A stretch of DNA of 64,000 nucleotides from Mesorhizobium sp. STM 4661 (GCF_000359125.1 NZ_CAAF010000056.1:62001-126000); one strand, 5' to 3'; counted from the first letter of the stretch, positions 1-9,451 are shown. A program made the numbers and translations. Notes: generated from the letters alone by a model not told the origin.

Positions 1-1445
1 TCGTCCTTCTGTCAAGGACCTCGCTCGGAACCGAAGCCTCGAGCATTCTAGCCCAGGGCGGGCTCGCAGCGAGTCTGGGGGAGGACGACAGCCCCGACCT
101 GCACCTCGCCGATACGCTTGCTGCCGGCGATGGGCTTTGCGACGAACAAATGGCCAGGCGGGTGGTAGAGGCCGCACCTCAAGCCGTCGAGAATCTCATT
201 CGTCTTGGTACTCCTTTCGACCGCTCGCTAGACGGGAGGCTGCAGCTGGGCCTGGAAGCGGCGCATTCGCGTCGCCGCATCGTGCACGCCGCCGGCGACG
301 CAACTGGCCGCGAGTTGTTTCGGGCGCTACTCGGCGTGGCGCGGCGAACCCGTTCGATCACGATCATGGAAGGCATGACAGCGCTTCGCTTGGTTGTCGC
401 AGAGGGCAGCATTGTTGGCTTGCTGACTGTCCTGCATGGCGCCGTGTTCGCATTGCCCACACGCCGCGTGGTGCTGGCGACCGGTGGTATAGGCGGCCTG
501 TTTTGCGATACAACCAATCCGCTCTCCTCATTCGGGCACGGCCTGGCGCTGGCAGCCTGTGCTGGAGCGGAACTAGCCGATCTCGAATTCGTGCAATTCC
601 ACCCGACGGCCCTCGACATTGCGCGCCGGCCAATGCCGCTTGTCAGCGAAGCAGTGCGTGGCGAAGGCGCGGTGCTGATCGATGAGCACGGCCATCGCTT
701 CCTGGCAGACACGCCCGGGGCAGAACTCGCATCGCGCGATGTGGTCGCGCGGGCGATCTCGGATCAGCTCGCAGCCGGGCATGGCGTCTATCTCGATGCC
801 CGACATTGTCTCGGGCAGAAATTCGCAAGACGCTTTCCGGCAATCGACGCTATTTGCAAGCATGCCGGCATCGATCCGGCGGTGGAACCCATTCCCGTGC
901 GACCCGCTGCTCACTATCACATGGGCGGCGTGGCCGTTGACGCCGAGGGGCGAACTTCCGTTAGCGGCCTGTGGGCCTGTGGCGAAGTCGCATGCACAGG
1001 ACTGCATGGCGCCAACCGCCTTGCCAGCAACTCGCTGACCGAAGCGGTTGCAACCGCCGCCTGGGTGGCTGAAAGCGTCGCGGCTACCGCTGCGGGTTGG
1101 CAGTGGCCTAGGCTTCCGGCAACTGTTCCCATCCGGCCCGACCCTTCACCTATTCGCCCGATTGTGTCCAATGCGCTTGGCATTGTTCGGGATGGGAAAT
1201 CATTGCGAGACACGGTCGCGACACTGCTGCCGATCTCTGTTTGCGAGACGGCCGCGGCCGATCCGGCCCTGGTGGCATTGTTGATGGCGATCGCCGCCCT
1301 TCGGCGCGAGGAGAGCCGCGGCTCCCACTATCGATCCGATTTCCCCGGGCGCGATGCCGCCGCCCTCCCCTCACGACTGACGCTCTGCACAGCTTTTGAG
1401 AATGCCGTCACGCTCAGATGGCAAGCATCCGAACGGAGCCGTTGA
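1..1445 (+). CDS. nadB: L-aspartate oxidase, 5' end outside window
   Basis: NadB oxidises L-aspartate to iminoaspartate with FAD, the first step of de novo NAD synthesis, and passes it to NadA. The reading frame is open from base 3, and translation there already gives the flavoprotein motif ASSILAQGGLAAS, so the start and the FAD-binding GxGxxG lie upstream of the window. Further family motifs are EFVQFHPTAL, RGEGAVLIDEHG, the HYHMGG substrate-site histidine region and the C-terminal FAD segment CTGLHGANRLASNSLTEA. The stop is one base before the nadC start, so the two are almost certainly one operon; nadA is expected just upstream. The C-terminal tail is shorter than in E. coli NadB. Confidence 0.95.
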   Translation, partial: VLLSRTSLGTEASSILAQGGLAASLGEDDSPDLHLADTLAAGDGLCDEQMARRVVEAAPQAVENLIRLGTPFDRSLDGRLQLGLEAAHSRRRIVHAAGDATGRELFRALLGVARRTRSITIMEGMTALRLVVAEGSIVGLLTVLHGAVFALPTRRVVLATGGIGGLFCDTTNPLSSFGHGLALAACAGAELADLEFVQFHPTALDIARRPMPLVSEAVRGEGAVLIDEHGHRFLADTPGAELASRDVVARAISDQLAAGHGVYLDARHCLGQKFARRFPAIDAICKHAGIDPAVEPIPVRPAAHYHMGGVAVDAEGRTSVSGLWACGEVACTGLHGANRLASNSLTEAVATAAWVAESVAATAAGWQWPRLPATVPIRPDPSPIRPIVSNALGIVRDGKSLRDTVATLLPISVCETAAADPALVALLMAIAALRREESRGSHYRSDFPGRDAAALPSRLTLCTAFENAVTLRWQASERSR

Positions 1446-1446
1446 C

Positions 1447-2328
1447 ATGACTTCACTTGCACCACTTCCCCAGATCATCATGGAGCCCATCGTTCGTTGT
1501 GCCCTGCTTGAAGACCTGGGCAGAGCCGGCGACATCACGAGCGATGCGATCATCCCCGCCGATTGCAAAGCGACGCTGGCGTTGAATGCCCGGCAGGCAG
1601 GCGTTGTTGCCGGGCTCGACTTGGTCATGTTTGCCTTCCTGCTGGTCGATCCCGGGATCAGCATCCAGCTGCGGTGTCCTGAGGGCGGCAAGGTTTCGGC
1701 CGGCCAGACCATCGCGATCGTAAACGGGCCGGCGCGCAGCCTGCTGACGGCGGAGCGGACGGCGCTCAATTTCTTATGCAAACTCAGCGGCATCGCGACG
1801 GCAACGGCTACGCTCGTAAACGCGGTGAGGGGCCATAACGCAAAAATCGTGTGCACACGCAAAACGACGCCCGGCCTGCGTGTCCTGGAAAAGTATGCGG
1901 TACGAGCGGGCGGCGGTGCCAATCACCGCTTCGCGCTCGACGACGCCGTGCTGATCAAGGACAACCACATCGCCATTGCCGGCGATATCCGCACCGCAAT
2001 TGAGCGGGCGCGCAGCGCCATCGGTCACATGGTCAAGATCGAGGTCGAGGTCGACAGGCTGGACCAGTTGGAGATCGCGCTTACAGCGGGCGTCGACGCC
2101 GTGCTCCTCGACAACATGTCGGTCGAGGACCTTGCGCAGGCTGTGGCTATGGTCGGTGGCCGCGCGATCACCGAGGCTTCGGGCCGGGTAACGCGGGCGA
2201 GCGCCCCGGCAATTGCGGCGACCGGCGTCGACCTCATATCGGTCGGCTGGCTTACCCACAGCGCGCCCATCCTCGACATTGGTCTCGACATGCCGGCCGA
2301 CCGAAATTGCAACAGGCATCTGAACTGA
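1447..2328 (+). CDS. nadC: Nicotinate-nucleotide pyrophosphorylase (quinolinate phosphoribosyltransferase)
   Basis: NadC converts quinolinate and PRPP to nicotinate mononucleotide, CO2 and pyrophosphate. The 293-residue product shows the family motifs LLEDLGRAGDITSDAI near the N-terminus, TRKTTPGLRVLEKYAV (Arg and Lys of the quinolinate site), GGGANHRFALDDAVLIKDNH and the C-terminal barrel segments EVEVD and LLDNM, EASG, GVDLISVGWLTHS. The upstream in-frame ATG at 1396 would overlap nadB by 50 bases; the ATG at 1447, one base after the nadB stop, gives the usual length and is preferred. Complete, with no sign of damage. Confidence 0.95.
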   Translation: MTSLAPLPQIIMEPIVRCALLEDLGRAGDITSDAIIPADCKATLALNARQAGVVAGLDLVMFAFLLVDPGISIQLRCPEGGKVSAGQTIAIVNGPARSLLTAERTALNFLCKLSGIATATATLVNAVRGHNAKIVCTRKTTPGLRVLEKYAVRAGGGANHRFALDDAVLIKDNHIAIAGDIRTAIERARSAIGHMVKIEVEVDRLDQLEIALTAGVDAVLLDNMSVEDLAQAVAMVGGRAITEASGRVTRASAPAIAATGVDLISVGWLTHSAPILDIGLDMPADRNCNRHLN

Positions 2329-2338
2329 TGGAGAGGAC

Positions 2339-2686
2339 ATGAACCAGGATCGCAAAAACTCCTTTGGTCGCAGGCTAACCTGCGTCAGCACGTCCCCGGT
2401 TCCACCAACAGCCGACGCAAGCCTTCTCGGCGCCAGGCGACACGCTTCAACAACGGAGGCGGGAGGGACGGACCAGCAAGGCACAGAAAGCCGCGTCGCA
2501 GCCCTTGGCGTCATCATCTGCCGACTCGACGAGATGCGCCAGTTGGCGGCCTCTCACGGGCTGGAACTTCTGAGTTATCTGCTGGACGTCGCCTTCACCG
2601 AATCCTGCGACGCGATCAGAAAGGAGCATTCCTGTGCTCAGAGTAAAATAACGGAAACCGTAGTCCCCACGGATGACGTGAGTTGA
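2339..2686 (+). CDS. Hypothetical protein downstream of nadC
   Basis: Ten bases after nadC, preceded by GGAGAGGAC as ribosome site, an ORF of 115 codons follows. I recognise no domain. The first half is low complexity, rich in Ser, Thr, Ala and Arg; the second half (about residues 55-95) is a plausible helical region, LGVIICRLDEMRQLAASHGL and LLSYLLDVAFTESCDAI. Position between the nad and bio genes suggests co-transcription with nadC. Similar helical tails occur in small proteins of many rhizobia, but I cannot assign a function. It may be a real small gene or a remnant with a drifting N-terminus. Confidence 0.55.
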   Translation: MNQDRKNSFGRRLTCVSTSPVPPTADASLLGARRHASTTEAGGTDQQGTESRVAALGVIICRLDEMRQLAASHGLELLSYLLDVAFTESCDAIRKEHSCAQSKITETVVPTDDVS

Positions 2687-2831
2687 GCCTGCGGGCAGCA
2701 GTTGGAGAGTCCGCTCAAGAGCGCCACCAGTCGCGTTTCGATAGAAGACTTCCCGCTGGCATGCGCCTTGTCTTCAGCATCCACTGCAACGCTCCAGGTC
2801 AAGGACGGAAGATTATGGAGAACAAGACCTT

Positions 2832-3827
2832 ATGAACGAACTCAGCCCAGACCTGACCTCGGATCCAATCGGTTGGGCGCTTCCCCCTTGGACGCGAGCG
2901 GAAGCCCAAGCGCTCCACGACGCGCCGTTCAACGACCTGCTGTTTCAGGCGCAGACCGTGCACCGCCAGAATTTCGATCCCAACAAGGTCCAGCTCAGCC
3001 GGCTTCTCAGCATCAAGACAGGCGGATGTCCGGAGGATTGCGGCTATTGCAGCCAGTCGGCCCATCACGAAACCGGCCTGAAGGCGTCGAAGCTGATGGA
3101 GGTCAGGCGCGTCATCACAGAGGCGACCAAGGCGCGTGACGCCGGCGCCACCCGCTATTGCATGGGCGCGGCCTGGCGAAACCCGAAGGGGCGCGACATG
3201 GATGCAGTGGTGGCGATGGTCGAAGGCGTCAAGGCGCTGGGCATGGAGACCTGCATGACGCTCGGCATGCTCGATCTCGAGCAAACCGCTCGCCTGAAGC
3301 AGGCGGGTCTCGACTATTACAACCACAACATCGATACGTCTGAACGCTACTACAGCGAGATCATCTCGACCCGCAGCTTTGCCGATCGGCTCGATACGCT
3401 CGAGCAGGTTCGCCAAGCCGGCATCAAGGTCTGCAGCGGCGGCATTGTCGGCATGGGCGAAGAACCGGTGGACCGGATCGATATGCTGGTGACGCTGGCC
3501 AATCTGCCGGAACATCCCGAAAGCGTTCCGATCAACATGCTTATCCCGATCGAGGGCACCCCGCTTGCCGAGGCTAAACCCATCGAGCCGATCGAATTCG
3601 TGCGCGTCATCGCGCTGGCGCGCATCATGATGCCGAAATCGCATGTGCGTCTTTCCGCCGGCCGCACCGCTATGACCGACGAGATGCAGGCGCTGTGCTT
3701 TTTTGCCGGCGCCAACTCGATCTTCGTTGGCGATACGCTGCTGACGGCGGACAATCCCGGCGAGGACAAGGATACTCTGCTGTTCCGGCGCCTCGGAATC
3801 GAGCCCATGGAACTCGAGGCGCAATGA
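2832..3827 (+). CDS. bioB: Biotin synthase
   Basis: BioB is the radical-SAM enzyme that inserts sulfur into dethiobiotin to give biotin. The 331-residue protein carries the [4Fe-4S] motif CPEDCGYC at about residues 64-71, followed by SQSAHHETGL, and the conserved segments YCMGAAWRNPKGRD, YYNHNIDTSERYY, CSGGIVGMGE and RLSAGR, whose Arg ligates the [2Fe-2S] cluster. Length is normal. It opens the bioBFDAZ operon; its stop overlaps the bioF start by three bases. A GGAG lies 11 bases before the ATG, a rather long spacing. Confidence 0.97.
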   Translation: MNELSPDLTSDPIGWALPPWTRAEAQALHDAPFNDLLFQAQTVHRQNFDPNKVQLSRLLSIKTGGCPEDCGYCSQSAHHETGLKASKLMEVRRVITEATKARDAGATRYCMGAAWRNPKGRDMDAVVAMVEGVKALGMETCMTLGMLDLEQTARLKQAGLDYYNHNIDTSERYYSEIISTRSFADRLDTLEQVRQAGIKVCSGGIVGMGEEPVDRIDMLVTLANLPEHPESVPINMLIPIEGTPLAEAKPIEPIEFVRVIALARIMMPKSHVRLSAGRTAMTDEMQALCFFAGANSIFVGDTLLTADNPGEDKDTLLFRRLGIEPMELEAQ

Positions 3828-4963
3828 ACGGGGCACCGCTTGCCCGCTATGACGCGACCTTGCAGGGGCTGGCGCGCAAGGACCGGCTGCGGGCGCTGTC
3901 GTCGCGCGCCGGCCTCGACTTCTCGTCGAACGACTATCTCGGCCTCGCCGCCTCGAGGAGGCTTGGCGACGCGGTTGCGGCGGCGATCGCGCAGGGCACG
4001 CCGGTCGGCGCGACCGGATCGCGGCTGTTACGCGGCAACGCGCCGGAACATGAGCAACTGGAGGCAGACGCGGCGACGTTCTTCGGAGCCGAACGCGCGC
4101 TGTTCTTCGGCAGCGGCTACATCGCCAACTTCGCCCTCCTGACCGCCTTGCCGCAGAAGGGTGACCTGCTCGTCCTCGACGAGCTCGCCCATGCCAGCAT
4201 GCATGAGGGGGCCCGCGCTGGCCGCGCCGAGTTCAAGCTCGCCGCGCATAACGACGTCGATGCCGTCGAGGATGCGATCACGCGCTGGCGCGCCGAAGGC
4301 GGCACCGGGCGCGTCTGGATCGTGATCGAAAGCCTCTACAGCATGGACGGCGACCGCGCGCCGCTGGAAAGCCTGGTCGCGCTTGCCGATCAGCACGAGG
4401 CATTCCTCGTCGTCGATGAAGCGCATGCCACCGGCATCTGGGGACGGGACGGCCGGGGGCTGGCCGCCGCTTTCGAGGGCCGCGACAACATCGTCGCACT
4501 TCACACATGCGGCAAGGCGCTCGGCGCGTCCGGCGCACTCGTCACCGGGCCTGGACTGCTGTGCGACTATCTCGTCAACCGCTCCCGGCCATTCATCTAT
4601 TCCACCGCGCCATCGCCGCTGATGGCAGTGGCAGTGCGCGAAGCGATTGCCATGCTGTCCGATGAGCCCCAGCGTCGTGTCCAGCTGCAGGAGCGCGTTG
4701 CCTTCGCGGGCCGCCAATTGGCCGAGCGCTGCGGCGTGAAGCCCAGCGACTCGCAGATCCAGCCCTTTGTCATCGGCGATAACAGGCGCACCATGGCGGT
4801 GGCGGCAGCACTGCAGGCGCGCGGCTTCGACATTCGCGGCATTCGTCCACCGACCGTGCCCGAGGGCACATCGCGACTGCGCATTTCGCTGACGCTCAAC
4901 GTCGACGAAGCCGACATTTCAGCGATGGTCGAGGCGCTCGTTGAGGTGTTGGCCCAAACATGA
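3824..4963 (+). CDS. bioF: 8-amino-7-oxononanoate synthase
   Basis: BioF is a PLP enzyme of the alpha-oxoamine synthase family that condenses pimeloyl-ACP (or -CoA) with L-alanine. The 379-residue product shows SSNDYLGLAASRRL, GATGSRLLRGN, the strand VVDEAHATGIWG, and the PLP-lysine context HTCGKALGASGA. The start at 3824 overlaps the bioB stop (ATGA); an in-frame upstream extension to 3695 lies wholly inside bioB and is rejected. The stop overlaps the first possible bioD start, so translation is probably coupled along the operon. Confidence 0.95.
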   Translation: MNGAPLARYDATLQGLARKDRLRALSSRAGLDFSSNDYLGLAASRRLGDAVAAAIAQGTPVGATGSRLLRGNAPEHEQLEADAATFFGAERALFFGSGYIANFALLTALPQKGDLLVLDELAHASMHEGARAGRAEFKLAAHNDVDAVEDAITRWRAEGGTGRVWIVIESLYSMDGDRAPLESLVALADQHEAFLVVDEAHATGIWGRDGRGLAAAFEGRDNIVALHTCGKALGASGALVTGPGLLCDYLVNRSRPFIYSTAPSPLMAVAVREAIAMLSDEPQRRVQLQERVAFAGRQLAERCGVKPSDSQIQPFVIGDNRRTMAVAAALQARGFDIRGIRPPTVPEGTSRLRISLTLNVDEADISAMVEALVEVLAQT

Positions 4964-4974
4964 TCGGAGGCGAC

Positions 4975-5610
4975 ATGACCAAGCGCATCGTCATCACCGG
5001 AACAGATACCGGAATCGGCAAGACGGTGTTTTCGGCGGGATTGGCCGGCTTCCTCGACGGCTTCTACTGGAAGCCGGTGCAGTCGGGCCTCGACGGCGAG
5101 ACCGACAGCGAGGTTGTTGCGCGGCTTGCCGGCCTTCCGCCGGGGCGCGTGCTGCCCGAAGTGTATCGCCTGAAGGAGCCGCTATCGCCGCATCGTTCAG
5201 CCGAACTCGACGGCGTCGCGATAGACGTGGCAAAACTCTCGCTTCCAGTCCTACCGGGTCCGCTCATCATCGAAGGCGCCGGCGGCCTGATGGTGCCGCT
5301 CAATCGACAGACAAGGTTCATCGATATTTTCCGGGAATGGCAACTGCCGGTCATCCTTTGCGCGCGCACCGCGCTCGGCACCATCAATCACACCCTGTTG
5401 TCGATCGAGGCGCTGCGGGCTCGCTCCATCCCGCTCATCGGCCTCGCCTTCATTGGCGAGGAGGTGGCCGATACGCAAAGGACAATCGTGGAATTCAGCG
5501 GCGTGCCACAGCTCGGCAGACTGCCGCTGCTCGATCCGCTGACGAGCGAAACCCTGACAGACGCGATGGCTGCCAGCTTTGACCTTGCCCTGATTGCCGG
5601 AGGCGAATGA
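4975..5610 (+). CDS. bioD: Dethiobiotin synthetase
   Basis: BioD carboxylates 7,8-diaminopelargonate with ATP to dethiobiotin. The N-terminus has the P-loop GTDTGIGKT, followed by WKPVQSG, and EGAGGLMVPL is the second nucleotide-site motif. The ATG at 4960 overlaps the bioF stop, but GGAGG at 4966-4970 sits four bases before the ATG at 4975, so the latter is the more likely start (211 residues). Third gene of the bio operon; its end overlaps the bioA start. Confidence 0.94.
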   Translation: MTKRIVITGTDTGIGKTVFSAGLAGFLDGFYWKPVQSGLDGETDSEVVARLAGLPPGRVLPEVYRLKEPLSPHRSAELDGVAIDVAKLSLPVLPGPLIIEGAGGLMVPLNRQTRFIDIFREWQLPVILCARTALGTINHTLLSIEALRARSIPLIGLAFIGEEVADTQRTIVEFSGVPQLGRLPLLDPLTSETLTDAMAASFDLALIAGGE

Positions 5611-6875
5611 TGGCGCAGTCCCGAGTCTGGCATCCGTTCACACAGCACGCGCTCGAGCCGGCGATCCCTGAAATCGTGCTGACGGAAGGCGCCTATCTCC
5701 ACAAGGCCGACGGCGCTCGCATCCTGGACGCGATTTCCTCCTGGTGGGTCGTCACCCATGGCCACCGCCATCCCCGCATCATGAAGGCCATCGAGGCGAC
5801 CGCGTCGAGCCTCGACCAGATCATCTTCGCCGGCTTCACCCACGAGCCGGCCGAACGCCTGGCCGAGGCGCTTGTCGGCCTCGCGCCCGCAGGCCTCGAC
5901 CGGGTGTTCTATTCCGACAGCGGCTCGACCTCAGTCGAAGTCGCATTGAAGATGGCGCTCGGCTATTTCCGCAACATCGGCGCGCCGCGCTCGCGCATCG
6001 CCGTAATGGAGCACAGCTATCATGGCGACACGATCGGCACGATGAGCGTCGGCGCCCGCGGCGTGTTCAACGCCGCCTACGAGCCTTTGCTGTTCGAGGT
6101 CGACACCATCCCGTTTCCGGCCGCCGGGCGAGAGCAGGAGACGCTGGATCGGTTCGAGGCAGTTTCCCGCGACCGGCGCGCGGCCGCGCTGATCGTCGAG
6201 CCGCTGGTGCTTGGCGCCGGCGGCATGCTGATGTATCCGGCCTCGGTTCTCACCGAATTGAAGAAGATCGCAGAAACCTCCGGCACTCTGCTGATCGCCG
6301 ACGAGGTGATGACCGGCTGGGGGCGCACCGGGACCATGTTCGCCTGCGAGCAGGCGTCCATATCTCCTGATATCCTGTGCACCTCGAAGGGCTTGACCGG
6401 CGGTGCCATCCCGCTGGCCGCCACACTAGCCACCGATGCCATCTTTCAGGCCCATTATTCCGAGGACCGCAAGAAGACGTTTTTCCACTCGAGCTCCTAT
6501 ACCGCCAATCCGATTGCTTGTGCGGCAGCACTTGCCAATGTCGAGATCTGGCACGACGAGCCGGTGGCCGAGCGGGTCGCGGCCCTGAGCGCGAGGCAGG
6601 CCGCCGGGCTTCAGCGCTTTCGCGACAATGCCAACTTCACCGACAGCCGGGCGACCGGCACGATCGCGGCCCTCGATCTGCGCACTGGCTCAGCCGGTTA
6701 CCTGGCCGAGATTGGGCCAAAGCTGCGCGCATTCTTCCTCGAGCGCGGCATGCTCGTGCGCCCGCTCGGCAACGTCCTCTATCTTCTGCCGCCCTATTGC
6801 ATCACCGGCGAGGAATTGGACGGGCTCCATGACGCCATCGAGGAGGCCGGCGAACGCTTCGGCACAAAGCCATGA
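5607..6875 (+). CDS. bioA: Adenosylmethionine-8-amino-7-oxononanoate aminotransferase
   Basis: BioA transfers the amino group of S-adenosylmethionine to 8-amino-7-oxononanoate, giving diaminopelargonate. The 422-residue class III PLP aminotransferase has the N-terminal WHPFTQH, the pocket ISSWWVVTHGHRHP, FYSDSGSTSVEVALKMA, HSYHGDTIG, the PLP aspartate in LIADEVMTGWGRTG and the PLP lysine in CTSKGLTGG. Two ATGs occur in tandem at 5607 and 5610; either could be used. The start overlaps the bioD stop and the end overlaps the bioZ start. Confidence 0.96.
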   Translation: MMAQSRVWHPFTQHALEPAIPEIVLTEGAYLHKADGARILDAISSWWVVTHGHRHPRIMKAIEATASSLDQIIFAGFTHEPAERLAEALVGLAPAGLDRVFYSDSGSTSVEVALKMALGYFRNIGAPRSRIAVMEHSYHGDTIGTMSVGARGVFNAAYEPLLFEVDTIPFPAAGREQETLDRFEAVSRDRRAAALIVEPLVLGAGGMLMYPASVLTELKKIAETSGTLLIADEVMTGWGRTGTMFACEQASISPDILCTSKGLTGGAIPLAATLATDAIFQAHYSEDRKKTFFHSSSYTANPIACAAALANVEIWHDEPVAERVAALSARQAAGLQRFRDNANFTDSRATGTIAALDLRTGSAGYLAEIGPKLRAFFLERGMLVRPLGNVLYLLPPYCITGEELDGLHDAIEEAGERFGTKP

Positions 6876-7855
6876 GCGGATCGTCGCGCGTCCTCGGGTT
6901 TGGTCATCATGCGCCGTCGCGCAAGGTCGAGAACCCGGAAATTGAAGACCGTCTCGGGCTTGAACCCGGCTGGATCGAGCGGCGCACCGGCATTCGCTCG
7001 CGCTTCTGGGCAACCGACGAAGACACGCTGTCGGGCCTTGCCGCGCAAGCCGGCGACATGGCGCTGGCGAATGCCGGCATCGACCGGAGCGACATCGGTC
7101 TTCTGTTGCTCGCCACCTCGACCCCCGACCACCTTCTGCCACCAAGTGCGCCGCTGGTCGCACATCGGCTGGGGCTCGGCCGGGCCGGCGCTATCGATCT
7201 CACCGGCGCCTGCGCCGGCTTCATCTATGCGCTGATGTTCGCTGACGGATTCACCCGGCTGCATGGCAAGGTGAGCCTCGTCATCGCCGCCAACATCCTT
7301 AGCCGCCGCATCAATCCCGCCGAGCGCGCCAGCGCCGTGCTGTTTGCCGATGCTGCTGGCGCCGTGGTGATTGGTCCGTGCGATAAACCGGATCGAGGCA
7401 TTCTCGGCGCTTCGGTGAATTCCGACGGATCGCGCTATGGGTTGATCCAGATTCCCGCCGGCGGAAGCAACACCCCGTTCCATGGCGACCTCGATCTCGA
7501 GCAGACCCGCATGACGATCACCGACGGCCGCGAAGTGTTCGCCAAGGCGGTTGAGATGATGACTGCCTGCTCGCAGGACGCACTCGCGGCGGCCCGGATG
7601 CGGCCGCAGGACATCGATCGGTTCGTACCGCACCAGGCCAATGCCCGCATTTTCGATGCGGTCGGGCGAAACCTCGGCATCGCCGATGAAGCGATCGTCA
7701 AGACGATCGCCGGGTATGGCAACTCTTCCGCCGCGACGATCCCGCTCTCGCTGTCGCTCGCCCATCGGGCGGCGCCGTTCCGGCCGGGGGAGAAGGTTCT
7801 TCTGGCGGCCGCGGGTGCGGGTCTTAGCGGCGGTGCGCTCGTCGTTGGAATTTAG
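6872..7855 (+). CDS. bioZ: BioZ, KAS III-like enzyme of pimeloyl precursor synthesis
   Basis: A FabH-type condensing enzyme of 327 residues closing the bio operon. The Cys-His-Asn triad is visible: Cys in DLTGACAGF, His in VPHQANARI and Asn in GYGNSSAA. Family knowledge: rhizobial BioZ replaces BioC/BioH by condensing glutaryl-CoA with malonyl-ACP to give a ketopimeloyl-ACP, so lysine breakdown feeds biotin synthesis. The operon contains no bioC or bioH, consistent with this. The ATG overlaps the bioA stop. Distinguished from housekeeping fabH by its place in the operon rather than by any residue I can prove diagnostic. Confidence 0.93.
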   Translation: MSGSSRVLGFGHHAPSRKVENPEIEDRLGLEPGWIERRTGIRSRFWATDEDTLSGLAAQAGDMALANAGIDRSDIGLLLLATSTPDHLLPPSAPLVAHRLGLGRAGAIDLTGACAGFIYALMFADGFTRLHGKVSLVIAANILSRRINPAERASAVLFADAAGAVVIGPCDKPDRGILGASVNSDGSRYGLIQIPAGGSNTPFHGDLDLEQTRMTITDGREVFAKAVEMMTACSQDALAAARMRPQDIDRFVPHQANARIFDAVGRNLGIADEAIVKTIAGYGNSSAATIPLSLSLAHRAAPFRPGEKVLLAAAGAGLSGGALVVGI

Positions 7856-7913
7856 CCGCGCGAACCGAACTGCCAAGACTGACCTTGAACGATGAATACA
7901 GGGACAACGACCA

Positions 7914-8366
7914 ATGCGAAAACTAGTCGCCGGCAAGCTGCACGGCATCCACGTCACCGAAGCGAACCTCAACTACCATGGTTCGATAACGCTCGACCCC
8001 GACCACTGCGAGGCAGCCGGGATCCTGCCGATGGAATTCGTGGAGATATGGAACAAGAATTCCGGTGCGCGGATTTCGACCTATGTCATCCTCGGCGAGC
8101 GCGGTTCACGGTGCTGCATCCTCAACGGAGCGGCGGCTCGCACCTGTCAGCCCGACGACCCAATTATCGTCTGCAACTCCATCTACCTGGACGAAGCGCA
8201 TATCACCTCGCTGAAGCCGCGCATCGTCACGTTCGACCAGGATAACTACATACTCGACCGCCTGAGCTACTCCGTCGATCTTGACACAGACGGCCGTTAC
8301 AGTTTCTCGATCCTTGATGAGGCGAATGAAGCTTTGGCAATTCCAGCCTTGGTCTCCGGGGCGTGA
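7914..8366 (+). CDS. panD: Aspartate 1-decarboxylase
   Basis: PanD makes beta-alanine from L-aspartate for pantothenate synthesis, and is a pyruvoyl enzyme formed by self-cleavage of a proenzyme. The cleavage site Gly-Ser is present in LNYHGSITLD (about residues 23-24), with KLHGIHVTEA before it and GILPMEFVEIWN, ISTYVILGERGSR and LNGAAAR after it. The protein is 150 residues, about 25 longer than E. coli PanD, because of a C-terminal tail. It lies 58 bases after bioZ and may belong to the same transcript. No panB or panC is in the window. Confidence 0.92.
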   Translation: MRKLVAGKLHGIHVTEANLNYHGSITLDPDHCEAAGILPMEFVEIWNKNSGARISTYVILGERGSRCCILNGAAARTCQPDDPIIVCNSIYLDEAHITSLKPRIVTFDQDNYILDRLSYSVDLDTDGRYSFSILDEANEALAIPALVSGA

Positions 8367-8800
8367 GCCGCGCTCCGCAGATGTGCGAGCCTCGGCACTG
8401 AAGAGCGTCTGGTCTAAGACTCGACGAAGTTGCTGAAAAAGGCCGATGCCTACTGCGCCTTGGGCACCGTGGGCCTTCGTGGGATGGCGCAATGTCTCGC
8501 AGCTGCTGATCCGCGAACAGCGGTTTGCATGTCTGACCCTTGTCTCAGGTTACTTGCGGTGGCGGCTTGCAAATTCTTTCTGCTTTCTCAAGCGCCGCGG
8601 CTGGGTCCTTGACGACCTGGCTTTTCATGATCTTTGCCGCCGTGTCGATCAAGCAGGCCACAGTCTTCCGCATCGGCAGCGGTGCCAACCATCATCGCGA
8701 ATATGGCTAGCCGAACGGCCGCAAGCAGCATTGAGGTGGGCCTTCGGCAAAGGTTTCCCGCCGGCGCCAAGGCTCGCCAGCCATCCGACGCCTGATCCGG
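8367..8800. other. Gene-free stretch after panD
   Basis: No ORF here has convincing codon use, a ribosome site or a protein I recognise. The short overlapping frames on both strands look like decayed coding sequence, but I could not identify the ancestor. Confidence 0.5.
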
Positions 8801-8992
8801 TTACATATCAGGTTCGTCGATCGGTGGCTTGGCAGCAAGACCGAGCCTGGCTCGTTGGCCATCGGCGTAATTTTCGGCGGGAAACTGTGTCTTGAACCGA
8901 AGAACTGTCAGTTTGCCGTCCTCGACAATATGAACAACCCACCCCCCACTACAACGCTTGACCCGCACGTCATTAGGTTCGCCAGCCACCAT
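8801..8992 (-). CDS. Small hypothetical protein, 63 residues
   Basis: The 63-codon ORF reads like a compact beta-rich protein: GGWVVHIVEDGKLTVLRF, then FPAENYADGQRARLGL. Small proteins with a W-V-x-V-x-E-D-G strand pair and a terminal YADGQRxRLGL helix recur, to my recollection, in many rhizobia, but no function is known to me. The frame has typical high-GC third positions. I see no strong ribosome site before the ATG. It is flanked on both sides by non-coding decay, so it may be a solitary survivor. Confidence 0.5.
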   Translation of the reverse strand: MVAGEPNDVRVKRCSGGWVVHIVEDGKLTVLRFKTQFPAENYADGQRARLGLAAKPPIDEPDM

Positions 8993-9451
8993 TGCTGCCC
9001 CTCATTTTCGTCGCCCTTGGGCTGAGACTGGAAGTCGTTCCCGCACATCGGAAAACATAGGACCTTACGTAACGTCAAGCCCCGATTTTGGGATAGCCGA
9101 TGCCTTGTCGATTTCAGGGTGACGGCGATTCTGGTCCGCAACGTCCGTGAGTGCTCAAATCGATTTAGATGCGCAGATTTTGCATGTTAATTCAGCCTTG
9201 TTATCCACAGCTAACGTGAATGGGAACGCGTATTCAGTCCGAGTACCTCTGCAAAAAATCTGCCGCTCTGGTGCCTCAGCGCGATCACCCGGCACTTCAA
9301 GATGTTTCATAGCTCCGGACCGTTCCGAACGATCAGGGTGCCGGATGGCCACTCGCTCATCGAGCGTCCAATCGGCACAACCACGACGAGCACATCCTCG
9401 ACGCGCGTGGGCGGCAGGTCGAGATACACATCTGCGAGAGTGGACCGGACA
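8993..9451. other. Decayed stretch downstream of the nodF fragment
   Basis: On the - strand a short open segment (about 9300-9450, containing TLADVYLDL and VEDVLVVVVPIG) follows the nodF fragment in a shifted frame. The TLADVYLDL part aligns loosely with the GLADVLWDLE region of NodF; the rest does not. No intact gene is seen and no nodE. Confidence 0.4.
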
